From: JAICYJ01 sp963766445
GTDB taxonomy: Bacteria > Actinomycetota > Thermoleophilia > Gaiellales > JAICJC01
Length of the DNA: 64,000 nt
Direction of reading: 5' to 3'
Assembly: GCA_963766445.1 (NCBI GenBank)
Contig: CAVXZW010000019.1
Span: 124,001-188,000 of the forward strand
Within the stretch, counting starts at the first letter, position 1, and every line of letters starts with the position of its first letter. Under the pieces are notes generated by a model that was not told the origin of the DNA, did no database searches, and worked only from the letters and a program-made list of their open reading frames with translations. This document shows, piece after piece, positions 1 to 8,074 of the stretch. A program made the position numbers and the translations under genes.

Positions 1-96
1 GACGGCCGCGTGCTCGCGTTCGGTCTCGCCTACAACGCGAAGAACGCTCTGGTCGTCCGCACCGATCTCGACCAGATCGCCCGACAGATTGCCTGA
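1..96 (+). CDS. 3' end of an unidentified gene (partial)
   Basis: An open frame runs from the left edge to a TGA at 94-96 and gives 31 residues ending DLDQIARQIA. Codon third positions are mostly G or C, as in real genes here. The sequence carries no domain I recognise. The rest of the gene lies outside the window, so the function cannot be stated. Confidence 0.55.
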   Translation, partial: DGRVLAFGLAYNAKNALVVRTDLDQIARQIA

Positions 97-157
97 TAAC
101 GCGCCGGCCGGGCGAATTGTGTCCGGATCGCCCAGTCGCCAGCCGATGGCGGATCGG

Positions 158-163
158 TAGTGT
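158..163 (+). promoter_or_regulatory. -10 box of a leaderless promoter for the M20 peptidase
   Basis: TAGTGT sits 7 bases before the ATG at 171 and no Shine-Dalgarno sequence separates them. This is the leaderless pattern seen repeatedly in this window. Confidence 0.5.
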
Positions 164-170
164 GGCGCGC

Positions 171-1298
171 ATGGAGGACGCACGTGCGCTGCTGGCCGAG
201 CTGGTCGCGATCGACTCCGTCAACCCCAGGCTGGTGCCGGGCGGGGCGGGGGAGGCCGAGATCGCGCGGTTCGTGGGCGGCTGGCTGGAGGCCCGCGGAC
301 TTGAGGTGGACGTGTCCGACGCCGAGCCCGGCCGGCCCAATGCAGTGGGGCGTGCCCGCGGCAGCGGAGGCGGCCGCACGCTGCTCCTGAACGCGCACAT
401 GGACGTGGTCGGGGTGGACGGCATGAGCGACCCGTTCCGGCCCCGCGTCGAGGGCGATCGGCTCTACGGGCGCGGCGCCTACGACATGAAGGCCGGCCTG
501 GCCGCGATCATGGTGGCCGCGGTGGCCGCGGCCGAGCGCGGGCTGGCCGGCGACGTGGTGGTGGCCGCGGTCTGCGACGAGGAGTTCGCATCGGCCGGTG
601 CCCAGGCAGTGGCGCAGACGGTCATGGCTGACGCCGCCATCGTGACCGAGCCGACCGGCGCCGAGATCAACGTGGCCGTCGCGCACAAGGGCTTCACCTG
701 GCACCGGATCGTGGTCGGCGGCCGCGCGGCGCACGGCTCGCGCCCGCAGGAAGGGGTCGACGCGATCGCCCGCATGGGCCACGTGCTGGTCGGCCTCGAG
801 CAGATGTCGGCCGATCTGGCCGCCCGCGAGGGCCACCCGCTGCTCGGCCCGGGATCGATCCACGCGTCGATCATCGAGGGCGGCCGCGAGCTCTCGACCT
901 ACCCGGACAGCTGCCGGCTGCAGCTGGAGCGCCGGACGCTGCCGGGCGAGACGGCCGAGATCGTCGAGGCCGAGCTGTCGGCGATGCTGGATGCGATCAC
1001 CGACGCCGGCCACGATCTGTCGGCCGAGCTGCACACGACGCTGGTGCGCGACCCGTTCGAGGTGGACGCCGACTCGGCGATCGTGACCGCCGCCCGCGAG
1101 GCATTGGGCGGCGACGTGCCCGTGATCGGCGTCCCCTTCTGGGCGGACAGCGCGATCTTCTCGGCCGCCGGCATCCCCACCGTCATCTTCGGCCCCGGCG
1201 GGGAGGGCGCCCACGCCGACGTCGAGTGGGTCGACCTGAACCAGCTCGACCGCTGCGTGGACGCCCTCGACCGGGTGATCGCGAGCTTCTGCTCCTAG
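171..1298 (+). CDS. M20 family metallopeptidase (ArgE/DapE/ACY1-like)
   Basis: A 375-residue zinc-dependent amidohydrolase of the M20 family, which removes acyl or amino acid groups from small amides. Visible signatures are the HMDVV motif (His76, Asp78), the second metal motif GRGAYDMKAG (Asp105) and the catalytic pair Glu137-Glu138 in CDEEF. A dimerisation-domain segment with AHGSRPQ follows near residue 186. Length fits the ArgE/DapE group, but the exact substrate cannot be told from sequence. I chose the ATG at 171 over an upstream in-frame start because TAGTGT lies 7 bases before it and the N-terminus then matches the family. The gene stands alone and overlaps the convergent cupin gene by 4 bases at its stop. 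Confidence 0.9.
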   Translation: MEDARALLAELVAIDSVNPRLVPGGAGEAEIARFVGGWLEARGLEVDVSDAEPGRPNAVGRARGSGGGRTLLLNAHMDVVGVDGMSDPFRPRVEGDRLYGRGAYDMKAGLAAIMVAAVAAAERGLAGDVVVAAVCDEEFASAGAQAVAQTVMADAAIVTEPTGAEINVAVAHKGFTWHRIVVGGRAAHGSRPQEGVDAIARMGHVLVGLEQMSADLAAREGHPLLGPGSIHASIIEGGRELSTYPDSCRLQLERRTLPGETAEIVEAELSAMLDAITDAGHDLSAELHTTLVRDPFEVDADSAIVTAAREALGGDVPVIGVPFWADSAIFSAAGIPTVIFGPGGEGAHADVEWVDLNQLDRCVDALDRVIASFCS

Positions 1299-1681
1299 TG
1301 CCCTTCCGGCTCGTCCTCGTCGATCCACTCACCGTACGGTTGCGCCTCTCCCGGCGCCGCGCCGATGCAGACGATGCGGGTGCCGGGCTCGAGCGCCTCG
1401 TAGGCGCGGTTCGCCGCCGGGTCGGGGGCGGACACGACCGTGCCCGGCCCGGCTTCGATGCGGTCGTCGCCGATCGTGAAAACGGCCCGGCCGCTGACCA
1501 CGACGTAGGCCTCCTGGTGGCCGGTCTCGGACTCGTCGTGGGCGATGTCGAACTCCTCGCCCGGGTCGCAGACGATCGCGTTCATGCCGAACGCCTGCAG
1601 GCCCAGCGGGCCGTTCAGCTGCTGCCAGCGGCCGAAGCTGGTGGGTTTGACGGGGAGCGTGCTGAGGTCGACGGTGGCCAT
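1295..1681 (-). CDS. small single-domain cupin protein
   Basis: A 128-residue protein with one cupin barrel. The first motif region reads FDIAHDESETGHQEAYVVVSG and the second contains APDPAANRAY. Cupins of this size bind a metal or small ligand and serve as dioxygenases, isomerases or sensors; this one lacks anything that decides among them. The start ATG follows CAAGGAGAC, a good ribosome binding site. It lies just downstream of the methyltransferase on the same strand with a 23-base gap, so the two are probably cotranscribed. Its stop overlaps that of the convergent peptidase. Confidence 0.8.
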   Translation of the reverse strand: MATVDLSTLPVKPTSFGRWQQLNGPLGLQAFGMNAIVCDPGEEFDIAHDESETGHQEAYVVVSGRAVFTIGDDRIEAGPGTVVSAPDPAANRAYEALEPGTRIVCIGAAPGEAQPYGEWIDEDEPEGH

Positions 1682-1704
1682 CGTGTCTCCTTGTGTGGGT
1701 GTGT

Positions 1705-2424
1705 TCAGGTCTTGGTGCCGCGGATGATGACGGCGCCGCCCACGGACAGCCGCTGGGCGCGGAGGTCGCCGATGCCGGCCTCGTGCCACCAGTCCAGCAC
1801 CTGTTCCAGCGGGTGGTCGTGCCAGAAGCGCTCGATGCTCGGCCCCAGGAAGCGGCCGGTGCGATACCAGCCGGGGCCGCCGGCCGCGCCCACGGCGGGC
1901 AGGCCGATCCGCGTCCAGGCCCACCAGGCCGGATACCAGGCGCCCGCGGGCACGAAGAACTCGAGCGACGCCATCTCGCCGCCGGGGCGGATCGGGCGGG
2001 CCAGCTCGCGCAGCACCGCCGGCGGGTCGTCGACGTAGCGCAGCAGATAGGTGTGCACGAGCGCGTCCACCGACGCATCCTCGAGCGGCAGCGCCTCGGC
2101 CTCGCCCTGCACCAGCTCGATGCGGCCGTCCAGCCCGGTCGCCGCTACGCGCTCGCGGCCGCGGGCCAGCATTGCCTCGTTCTGGTCGATCCCGATCACG
2201 CGGCTGCCGTGGCGCCAGGCGATCGACATGGCGACGGCGGCGGTGCCGGTGGCGACGTCGGCCACGACCGAGTCGGGCCCGACCGCCAGCCGGTCGACCA
2301 GCAGGTCGTGCCAGCGGCGGTCATTGCCGAACGAGAGCAGCTGCGCCCAGCGGTCGTAGTCGGCCGCGATGCCGTCGAACAGACCCAGCGCGTGGCGCTT
2401 GCGTGTCGACGTGTCCTGCGTCAT
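1705..2424 (-). CDS. class I SAM-dependent methyltransferase, UbiE/COQ5-like
   Basis: A 239-residue methyltransferase. Motif I reads VVADVATGTAAVA near residue 55, followed by VIGIDQNEAML, and the ALPLEDASVDALVHTYLLRYV segment matches the post-motif region of the UbiE/MenG family. UbiE/MenG methylate demethylmenaquinone, but this protein is diverged (no DVAGGTGD motif), so a quinone substrate is only a possibility. The ATG overlaps the stop of rnhA (ATGA), so translation is coupled. No other menaquinone genes are nearby. Confidence 0.75.
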   Translation of the reverse strand: MTQDTSTRKRHALGLFDGIAADYDRWAQLLSFGNDRRWHDLLVDRLAVGPDSVVADVATGTAAVAMSIAWRHGSRVIGIDQNEAMLARGRERVAATGLDGRIELVQGEAEALPLEDASVDALVHTYLLRYVDDPPAVLRELARPIRPGGEMASLEFFVPAGAWYPAWWAWTRIGLPAVGAAGGPGWYRTGRFLGPSIERFWHDHPLEQVLDWWHEAGIGDLRAQRLSVGGAVIIRGTKT

Positions 2425-2867
2425 ACCGTGGCGTAGCGGTCGCGCTCGGCAACGGCCAGCTGGTCGGCGCGCTCGTTCAGCTCGACGCCGGTGTGGCCGC
2501 GCACGCGCTGGAAGCTGACGTTGTGTCGGGCGGCCTCCTCGGCCAGGCGCTGCCACAGATCCTGGTTCTTGACGGCCTGCTTGGAGGCGGTGCGCCAGCC
2601 GTTTCGCTGCCACTGCTCCAGCCAGCCCTTGGTGAACGCCTGCTCCACGTAGGCGGAGTCGGTGCTGATGACGACGTCCATCGGCCGCGTGATGGCGGCC
2701 AGGCCCATGATCACCGACATCAGCTCCATGCGGTTGTTGGTGGTGTCGGCCTCGCCACCGGACAGCTCGCGCTCGTGGCCGTTCCAGATCAGGATCGCGC
2801 CCCAGCCACCCGGCCCGGGATTGCCCGAGCAGGCGCCGTCCGTCCACAGTTCCACGACCTCGGCCAC
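2421..2867 (-). CDS. rnhA: ribonuclease HI
   Basis: A 148-residue RNase HI that cuts the RNA strand of RNA-DNA hybrids in the cytoplasm. All catalytic residues are visible: Asp10 in WTDGACSGNPGPGGW, Glu48 in NNRMELM, Asp70 in ISTDSAYV, His125 in VRGHTG and Asp134 in ERADQLA. Length and residue spacing match the E. coli enzyme closely. The start is GTG with TAGACT six bases upstream on this strand, so the mRNA is probably leaderless. The stop overlaps the start of the methyltransferase by 4 bases. Confidence 0.95.
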   Translation of the reverse strand: MAEVVELWTDGACSGNPGPGGWGAILIWNGHERELSGGEADTTNNRMELMSVIMGLAAITRPMDVVISTDSAYVEQAFTKGWLEQWQRNGWRTASKQAVKNQDLWQRLAEEAARHNVSFQRVRGHTGVELNERADQLAVAERDRYATV

Positions 2868-2872
2868 GTCGC

Positions 2873-2879
2873 TAGTCTA
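2873..2879. promoter_or_regulatory. overlapping divergent -10 boxes (rnhA / class IV aminotransferase)
   Basis: TAGTCT (2873-2878, plus) lies 8 bases before the aminotransferase ATG. On the other strand TAGACT (complement of 2874-2879) lies 6 bases before the rnhA GTG. The two -10 hexamers share five base pairs, so polymerase can occupy only one promoter at a time. Confidence 0.5.
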
Positions 2880-2886
2880 GAGCCCG

Positions 2887-3756
2887 ATGCCGGTGCCCTC
2901 TCCCCGCAACGCGCCGCTGGCGGTGGCGCTGCTCGGCCGCGGCGTCGTCGACCCGGAGCAGCCGCTGCTGCACGCGGACGATGCGGGGGTGCTGCGGGGC
3001 CGGGCGGCGTTCGAGACGATGCGGGTCTACGAGGGGGTGCCGTTCCGGCTGGACGCGCACCTGGCGCGGCTGGTGGGGTCGGCCGAGGTGCTGGGCCTGC
3101 CGGCGCCGGACCCGGCCCTGCTGGGGCCGCTGGCGCTGGAGGCGGTGGCAGCGGCGGCGGTGCCGGGATGCGTGCTGCGGGTGGTGTGGACGGGCGGCCG
3201 CGAGGCGGAGCAGGACGGCGTCGGGTTCGCGCTGGTGACGGCGCTGCCGGACGGGCTCGAGCAGCAGCGCGGGCGGGGAGTGGCGCTGGCCTCGCTGCAG
3301 CTGGCGATCGGCGCGCACGCCCGGCGCTCGTCGCCGTGGCTGCTGCCGGGCGTGAAGTCGACCAGCTACGCGGTGAACATGGCGGCGCAGCGGGAGGCGC
3401 ATCGGCGCGGGGCGGACGATGCGGTGTTCGTGTCGGCAGAGGGGATCGTGCTGGAGGGGCCGACGTCGAACGTGTGGTTCACGGAAGCCGAGAAGCTGTG
3501 CACGCCCGGGCTCGACCTGGGCATCCTGGCAGGGGTCACGCGCGACACCCTGCTGGCCGCGGCGGCAGCGCGCGGGATCGAGGTGGTGGAGGACGCGTTT
3601 GCGATCGAGCGGCTGTTCGCGGCCGACGAGGTGTTCACCAGCTCGAGCGTGCGGGAGGTGATGCCGGTGGTAACGCTGGACGAGCGTCCCGTGGGGGATG
3701 GCACACCGGGGCCGGTGGCGGCCCAGATGCAGACCGCACTGCGCGACCGCACGTAG
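2887..3756 (+). CDS. class IV PLP-dependent aminotransferase / aminodeoxychorismate lyase-like
   Basis: A 289-residue fold-type IV PLP enzyme. The family covers branched-chain aminotransferases (IlvE), D-amino acid aminotransferases and the folate enzyme aminodeoxychorismate lyase (PabC). Lys157 in LLPGVKSTSYAVNM is the expected PLP lysine, ILEGPTSN-like sequence (VLEGPTSNVWF) near residue 195 binds the cofactor, and TSSSVREVMPV near 258 is the second signature. The length fits PabC or D-amino acid aminotransferase better than IlvE (usually over 300), but I cannot decide. The ATG at 2887 has TAGTCT 8 bases upstream. It abuts the convergent HNH gene with no spacer. Confidence 0.85.
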   Translation: MPVPSPRNAPLAVALLGRGVVDPEQPLLHADDAGVLRGRAAFETMRVYEGVPFRLDAHLARLVGSAEVLGLPAPDPALLGPLALEAVAAAAVPGCVLRVVWTGGREAEQDGVGFALVTALPDGLEQQRGRGVALASLQLAIGAHARRSSPWLLPGVKSTSYAVNMAAQREAHRRGADDAVFVSAEGIVLEGPTSNVWFTEAEKLCTPGLDLGILAGVTRDTLLAAAAARGIEVVEDAFAIERLFAADEVFTSSSVREVMPVVTLDERPVGDGTPGPVAAQMQTALRDRT

Positions 3757-4257
3757 CTAGAGGGCGGCCTCAGGCACCTTATGCCACTGCGCGACGTACT
3801 GCCGCTGCAGCGGGTGCGTCAGCCGCCCCGCCCAGGCCACCTGCACCATGTCCGGCCGCTTCGGCACGTTGCGCGGGTACATGCCCGCCTCGTAGGGGAG
3901 GCGGCTGCCCTTGCGGTGGTTGCAGCGGCGGCAGGCTGCCACCACGTTGTCCCAGGCGTGCTCGCCGCCGCGCGACAGCGGCTTCACGTGGTCGACGGTC
4001 AGGTCGCGCGGCCCGCCGTCGCGGCCGCAGTAGGCGCAGCGCCAGTTGTCGCGGCAGAACAGCACCCGTCGCACCACCGTGTGCTTGACGATCGGGCGCA
4101 GCTCCACGTAGGCCGGCACCTGCAGGATCACGGGCAGCGCCAGACGCAGATGCTGGGAGCGGTACACCACCGACTCGTCCTCGGCGATCACCTGCGCGTG
4201 GCCGCAGACCACCAGCGTCACGGCGCGCTCGCGCGAGACGAGGCTGGTCGGTCGCAT
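3757..4257 (-). CDS. HNH endonuclease
   Basis: A 166-residue protein with a C-terminal HNH nuclease domain: CAYC (Cys74, Cys77), DLTVDHVKPLSRGG (Asp89-His90), DNVVAACRRCN with Asn104 and Cys109/Cys112, and His114. The two CXXC pairs form the zinc site and His90/Asn104/His114 the nuclease centre. The first 60 residues are typical of stand-alone actinobacterial HNH proteins of unknown role. There is no partner methylase or toxin nearby. A TACACT box (complement of 4315-4320) suggests a promoter with a leader of about 50 bases. Confidence 0.85.
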   Translation of the reverse strand: MRPTSLVSRERAVTLVVCGHAQVIAEDESVVYRSQHLRLALPVILQVPAYVELRPIVKHTVVRRVLFCRDNWRCAYCGRDGGPRDLTVDHVKPLSRGGEHAWDNVVAACRRCNHRKGSRLPYEAGMYPRNVPKRPDMVQVAWAGRLTHPLQRQYVAQWHKVPEAAL

Positions 4258-4344
4258 GGTCGCATCAAGCAGCAGGCAGCGGATCTGGTCACCTCCACGC
4301 TGGTGTTGACCGCAGTGTAGATGCGCGATCCGCCGGAATGAAGC

Positions 4345-5365
4345 TCAGGCGGAGCGGCGCCGGCGGGCCTTCGCGCGCCGGGATTCCACCAGCGCGCTCT
4401 GGGCACGGTCGATCAGCACACGTGCGTCCAGCTCTCGAGGCTGCGCCTGCGCCACGCCGGCAGACAGCGATACGCCCGGTGCGCTCCGCCATCCGGCGGA
4501 CGACGCGGTCGGCGATGGCGGGGCCGTCGCCGCCCACGCCGGGCAGCACCAGCAGGAACTCGTCTCCGCCGATGCGCGCGGCGATGTCGCAGTCGCGCGA
4601 CTCCTCGCGCAGCACGTCGGCGACGCGGCGCAGCACCAGGTCGCCGGCCGCGTGCCCGTCGCGGTCGTTGACCGTCCGGAAACCGTCCAGGTCGAAGGCC
4701 ACGACCGACAGGTCGCCGCCACCGGCGTTGGCCGCGACCAGGCTCCCCTCCAGCTGCTCGTGCAGCCCGCGATGGCTGAGCAGGCCGGTCAACTGATCGT
4801 GCAGCACCTGCCGGCGGATGCCCTCATGCAGCTGCGCGCTTCGCACGGCCATGGCGGCCTGGCTGGCGATCGTCTGGCAGAAGGCGATGTCGTGCGGCGA
4901 CCAGCGCTCATCGGTCTGGTGGTCGACCACCTCGATCAGGCCCACCGACCGCGCCTCGACCACCAGCGGCAGCGCGATCCACGTCTGCCAGCCCCACTCG
5001 TCCAGCTGGTCGCGCACACGCTGGTTCCAGACCGGGTCGTCCCGGCGGTACTCGCCGTAGGCGGTACCTTCGGCCAGCATGGCGCGGCTGTGCGGCCAGT
5101 CGTCCAGCACAAACTGCTCCCCTCGCTGAGCCTCGGCGATGCCGGAGCCGAGCTCGTAGACGGACATGATCGTGAGCCGGTCGCGGTCCGCGTCCCAGGA
5201 CGAGATCGTGCACTCGCCGGCGCGTTGCGTGGCCAGCACGAGATGCTCGGCCAGCAGGTCGGTGACGCCGGCCACGGTCGGCGTGCGAGGCAGCTCCATG
5301 GCCAGGCGATGCAGCACCTCCAGCTCACGGCGGTTCCGGTCGCCCTGTGTGAACCGGCGCGTCAT
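4345..5365 (-). CDS. GAF-GGDEF diguanylate cyclase-like protein (frameshifted)
   Basis: A GAF sensor domain (residues about 15-170) followed by a GGDEF domain with an intact RIGGDEFLL active site that would make c-di-GMP. The frame breaks near 4474-4480, where ACCGGGC appears to hold one extra C. Reading across it restores GVSLSAGVAQ and a basic tail that aligns with the tail of the neighbouring paralogue. Without the repair the protein ends in unrelated arginine/proline-rich sequence. Its ATG overlaps the stop of the upstream paralogue (ATGA), so both are made from one transcript. Most likely a functional gene with an assembly indel. Confidence 0.85.
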
Positions 5366-6384
5366 GCCGACAGCCTGTAGGTCCGTTTGCCGGCGCGCTT
5401 GGCTTCGAGCAGCGAGCGATCGGCCCGCGCCATCACCAGCAGCGGATCGGTCTCACCCGGCTCCGCGATGGTGATGCCGAGCGAGGCGCCGGCGCCCGCC
5501 TTGGAGGTGATGGCGGCCAGCACCCGCCGCCCCACTAGCTCGATCTCGTGGCCGACGCCGGGCAGGATCAGCGCGAACTCGTCGCCGCCCAGCCGGCCGG
5601 CCACGTCGCTCTGGCGCGCGCAGCCGAGGATTGCCGAGGCCACCAGCACCAGCGCCTTGTCGCCGGCCAGGTGGCCGCGCGAGTCGTTTAGGGCCTTGAA
5701 GTTGTCGAGGTCGAGCGTGATCACGCCGACCCGGTTGCCGTCGCGCTGGGCGCGACTCAGCTCCTGGCCCAGCCGCTGGTAGAAGGCGCGGTGGTTGAGC
5801 AGGTCGGTCAGGGAGTCTCGGTCGGCCTGCTCCTGCAGCCCCTCGTACAGCTGGGCGTTTCGCACGGCCATCGCGGCCTGGCTGGCGATCGTCTGACAGA
5901 AGGCGATGTCGCGCTGCGACCATGCCCGCGAGGACCGGTAGTCGGCCACCTCGATCAGGCCGACGGAGCGGCCCTCGACCACCAGCGGCAGCTCGATCAT
6001 GGAGCGCCAGCCCCACAGCTCCAGCACGGCGCGGTCGTTGCTGCTGAGCTTGGGATCGGACATCCGGTACTCGCCCCAGCCGCGGCCGCGCTTGAGCAGC
6101 GCACGGGTGGCGGGGTACTCCTCGAGCGGATTCTCGACCTGGCCGCGGGGCCAGGCCGGCGGGCCGTGCACGGTGTGCGCGGCGGCGTCGATCAGCACGT
6201 CGCGCTGCCTGTCCCAGAGCGAGATGGCGCATTCGGAGGCGCGCTCGACGCCCGACACCAGCTCGCGCGTCAGCGCGCGCAGGACGTCGGTCGTCGAGAG
6301 CGACTGTGTCAGCGCGACGGCGATGCGGTGCAGAACTTCAAGCTCACGCCGGTCGCGCTCGGGGATGCTGCGCCGGGTTGACAT
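5362..6384 (-). CDS. GAF-GGDEF diguanylate cyclase-like protein
   Basis: A 340-residue soluble signalling protein with an N-terminal GAF domain (about 20-170; WGWRSMIELPLVVEGRSVGLIEV) and a GGDEF domain with RLGGDEFAL at about 264-272, intact for c-di-GMP synthesis. The segment before it, ITLDLDNFKALNDSRGHLAGD, is the canonical magnesium and substrate region. No inhibitory RxxD site is obvious at the usual distance upstream of the signature. It is the upstream member of a coupled tandem pair; the two share the segment DIAFCQTIASQAAMAVR exactly, showing recent duplication. Confidence 0.9.
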   Translation of the reverse strand: MSTRRSIPERDRRELEVLHRIAVALTQSLSTTDVLRALTRELVSGVERASECAISLWDRQRDVLIDAAAHTVHGPPAWPRGQVENPLEEYPATRALLKRGRGWGEYRMSDPKLSSNDRAVLELWGWRSMIELPLVVEGRSVGLIEVADYRSSRAWSQRDIAFCQTIASQAAMAVRNAQLYEGLQEQADRDSLTDLLNHRAFYQRLGQELSRAQRDGNRVGVITLDLDNFKALNDSRGHLAGDKALVLVASAILGCARQSDVAGRLGGDEFALILPGVGHEIELVGRRVLAAITSKAGAGASLGITIAEPGETDPLLVMARADRSLLEAKRAGKRTYRLSA

Positions 6385-6449
6385 GTGAAACGTGTATCGG
6401 CATGCCCGCGAGGCGACTGAACCTTCGGCACGGGCAGATCGAGGTCGGC

Positions 6450-6455
6450 TATGTT
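6450..6455 (+). promoter_or_regulatory. -10 box before the enoyl-CoA hydratase gene
   Basis: TATGTT lies 9 bases before the ATG at 6465. No ribosome binding site is visible, which suggests a leaderless or nearly leaderless transcript. Confidence 0.4.
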
Positions 6456-6464
6456 CGCCCCGGC

Positions 6465-7202
6465 ATGAGCGAGGAGATGGTCACAACCACGCGGGACGGC
6501 GAGGTCTGCATCGTGCGGCTGCAGCGGGAGGCCAAGCTGAACGCGCTCAGCGAGCAGATGGCTGCGCAGCTGATCGCCGCGCTCGGCTCGGACGACGTCA
6601 CGGGAAGCAGGGTGGTGGTCGTGGCCGGCTCCCCGAAGGCGTTCTCGGCCGGCGCCGACCTGACGGAGTTCACCGACCCCAGCCCCGAGGAGACGATCCG
6701 CTACTACCGTGGCCCGGGCCGGATCTGGGAGCTGCTGCCGGAGCTGCCGCAGCCGTCGATCGCCGCCATCTCGGGCTGGGCGATCGGGGGCGGTCTCGAG
6801 CTGGCGCTGTCGGCCGATCTGCGGGTGGCCGATGAGACCGCAAGGTTCGGGCTGCCGGAGGTGTCGCTGGGGATCCTGCCCAGCGCCGGCGGGATGTCGC
6901 GGCTGGTGCGGCTGTTGGGCACGGCCCGCGCGAAGCAGCTGATCCTGCTGGGCGAGCGGTTCGACGCGGCCCGCGCGCTGGAGCTGGGCGTGGTCAACCG
7001 GCTGGTGCCGGCGGGCGAGGCCGAGACGGCGGCGCTGGAGTGGGCCCAGAAGCTGGCAGAGCAGCCGCAAGCCGCGCTGCAGGTCACGCGCGAGCTGATC
7101 GACCGGTCGGCGGAGATGTCGCTGGCCGGATCGCTGGCGGCGGAGCGGCTGGCACAGGGCATGCTCGCCCACAGCGCCGACAGCTATCGGGCCGACCGGT
7201 GA
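6465..7202 (+). CDS. enoyl-CoA hydratase/isomerase family protein
   Basis: A 245-residue crotonase-fold protein that acts on acyl-CoA thioesters. The oxyanion-hole segments are visible: AFSAGADLTEF near residue 61 and SGWAIGGGLELALSADLRVA near 103. GLPEVSLGILPSAGG at about 130 carries the Glu of the hydratase site. Length is a little below the usual 255-260. The stop overlaps the GTG of the following short-chain dehydrogenase (GTGA), which points to a common acyl-CoA pathway, possibly degradation of unsaturated or branched fatty acids. I took the ATG at 6465 because it is preceded by a -10 box. Confidence 0.88.
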   Translation: MSEEMVTTTRDGEVCIVRLQREAKLNALSEQMAAQLIAALGSDDVTGSRVVVVAGSPKAFSAGADLTEFTDPSPEETIRYYRGPGRIWELLPELPQPSIAAISGWAIGGGLELALSADLRVADETARFGLPEVSLGILPSAGGMSRLVRLLGTARAKQLILLGERFDAARALELGVVNRLVPAGEAETAALEWAQKLAEQPQAALQVTRELIDRSAEMSLAGSLAAERLAQGMLAHSADSYRADR

Positions 7203-7948
7203 GCCGCGTTGCGATCGTCACCGGCGGCGGCACCGGCATCGGCCGGGCGACGGCGCTCGCGCTGCACCGCGACGGCTGCCGGGTGGTGATCGCCGGCCGC
7301 AGGCCGGAGCCGCTGGAGGAGGTGCGAGGGCGGATCGGCGACGACTGCGCGGTGCTGTCCGGTGACATCCGCGAGCCCGAGGTGGCGGACGCGCTGGTCG
7401 ACCTGGCGCTGCAGCGGTTCGGGCGCATCGACGTGCTGGTCAACAACGCCGGCGGGCAGTTCATGGCGCCGGCCGAGGAGATCTCGCCGAACGGCTGGGC
7501 GGCGGTGCGGCGGCTGAACCTGGACGCGCCCTGGTACCTCACTCAGCAGGTGGCGAAGCGGTGGATGATCGAGCACGGCGGCGGGCGCATCATCTCGATC
7601 GTGCTGTGCCCGACGCGCGGCATCCCCGGGATGGCGCACTCGTCCGCGGCGCGGGCGGGCACCGAGGCGCTGGCGCGGGTGCTGTCGGTGGAGTGGGGCA
7701 GGTACGACATCGGCGTCGTCTGCGTGGCGCCCGGCTGGATCGACACCGAGGGGATGCGCCAGTACGGCGACGACCTCGAGGAGCTGGCCAAGCTGGTGCC
7801 GATGCGGCGGCTGGGCAGCCCGGAGGAGGTGGCCGACACGATCGCGTTCCTGGCCTCGCCGCAGGCGCGCTACATCACCGGCCAGACGATCGTGATCGAC
7901 GGCGGCATCGACAACACCCACACCTCGCTGCCCGGCATCACCAGCTAG
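7199..7948 (+). CDS. short-chain dehydrogenase, 2,4-dienoyl-CoA reductase-like
   Basis: A 249-residue Rossmann oxidoreductase with the nucleotide motif TGGGTGIG (residues 8-15) and VNNAGG (81-86). The usual catalytic Tyr-x-x-x-Lys is absent: the aligned segment reads HSSAARAG, placing Ser148 and Arg152 at those positions. Non-canonical active sites of this sort are known among 2,4-dienoyl-CoA and trans-2-enoyl-CoA reductases, and coupling to an enoyl-CoA hydratase by GTGA overlap supports that reading. An NADPH-dependent enoyl-CoA reductase role is an inference. Confidence 0.85.
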   Translation: MSRVAIVTGGGTGIGRATALALHRDGCRVVIAGRRPEPLEEVRGRIGDDCAVLSGDIREPEVADALVDLALQRFGRIDVLVNNAGGQFMAPAEEISPNGWAAVRRLNLDAPWYLTQQVAKRWMIEHGGGRIISIVLCPTRGIPGMAHSSAARAGTEALARVLSVEWGRYDIGVVCVAPGWIDTEGMRQYGDDLEELAKLVPMRRLGSPEEVADTIAFLASPQARYITGQTIVIDGGIDNTHTSLPGITS

Positions 7949-7977
7949 CGGATCATCTGGCGACATCTGCCACGAAT

Positions 7978-8036
7978 GCAACACCGGTGCCAGGCGCAGG
8001 TGTTGCGTCACGCGGGCGTGACGGCCGCGTGACGCG
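7978..8036. repeat. hairpin-plus-iteron intergenic element, copy A
   Basis: GCAACACC (7978-7985) pairs with GGTGTTGC (7999-8006) around GGTGCCAGGCGCA. Directly after come three 5-mers 11 bases apart: GTCAC at 8007, GTGAC at 8018 and GTGAC at 8029. The same architecture occurs twice at 29.6-29.7 kb with a different outer stem. It lies between the SDR stop and the MoxR promoter. Confidence 0.6.
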
Positions 8037-8062
8037 CTGCGAGTCGTGCGAAACCTCCCTGG

Positions 8063-8068
8063 TATCGT
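8063..8068 (+). promoter_or_regulatory. -10 box of the MoxR/CoxE operon
   Basis: TATCGT lies 6 bases before the ATG at 8075, giving a probable leaderless transcript. Confidence 0.45.
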
Positions 8069-8074
8069 GGAGCC

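Noticed and set aside
3757..4257. HNH gene as part of a restriction or toxin defence system
   Set aside because: No methylase, helicase, immunity or toxin partner is adjacent; it looks like the common stand-alone actinobacterial HNH protein.
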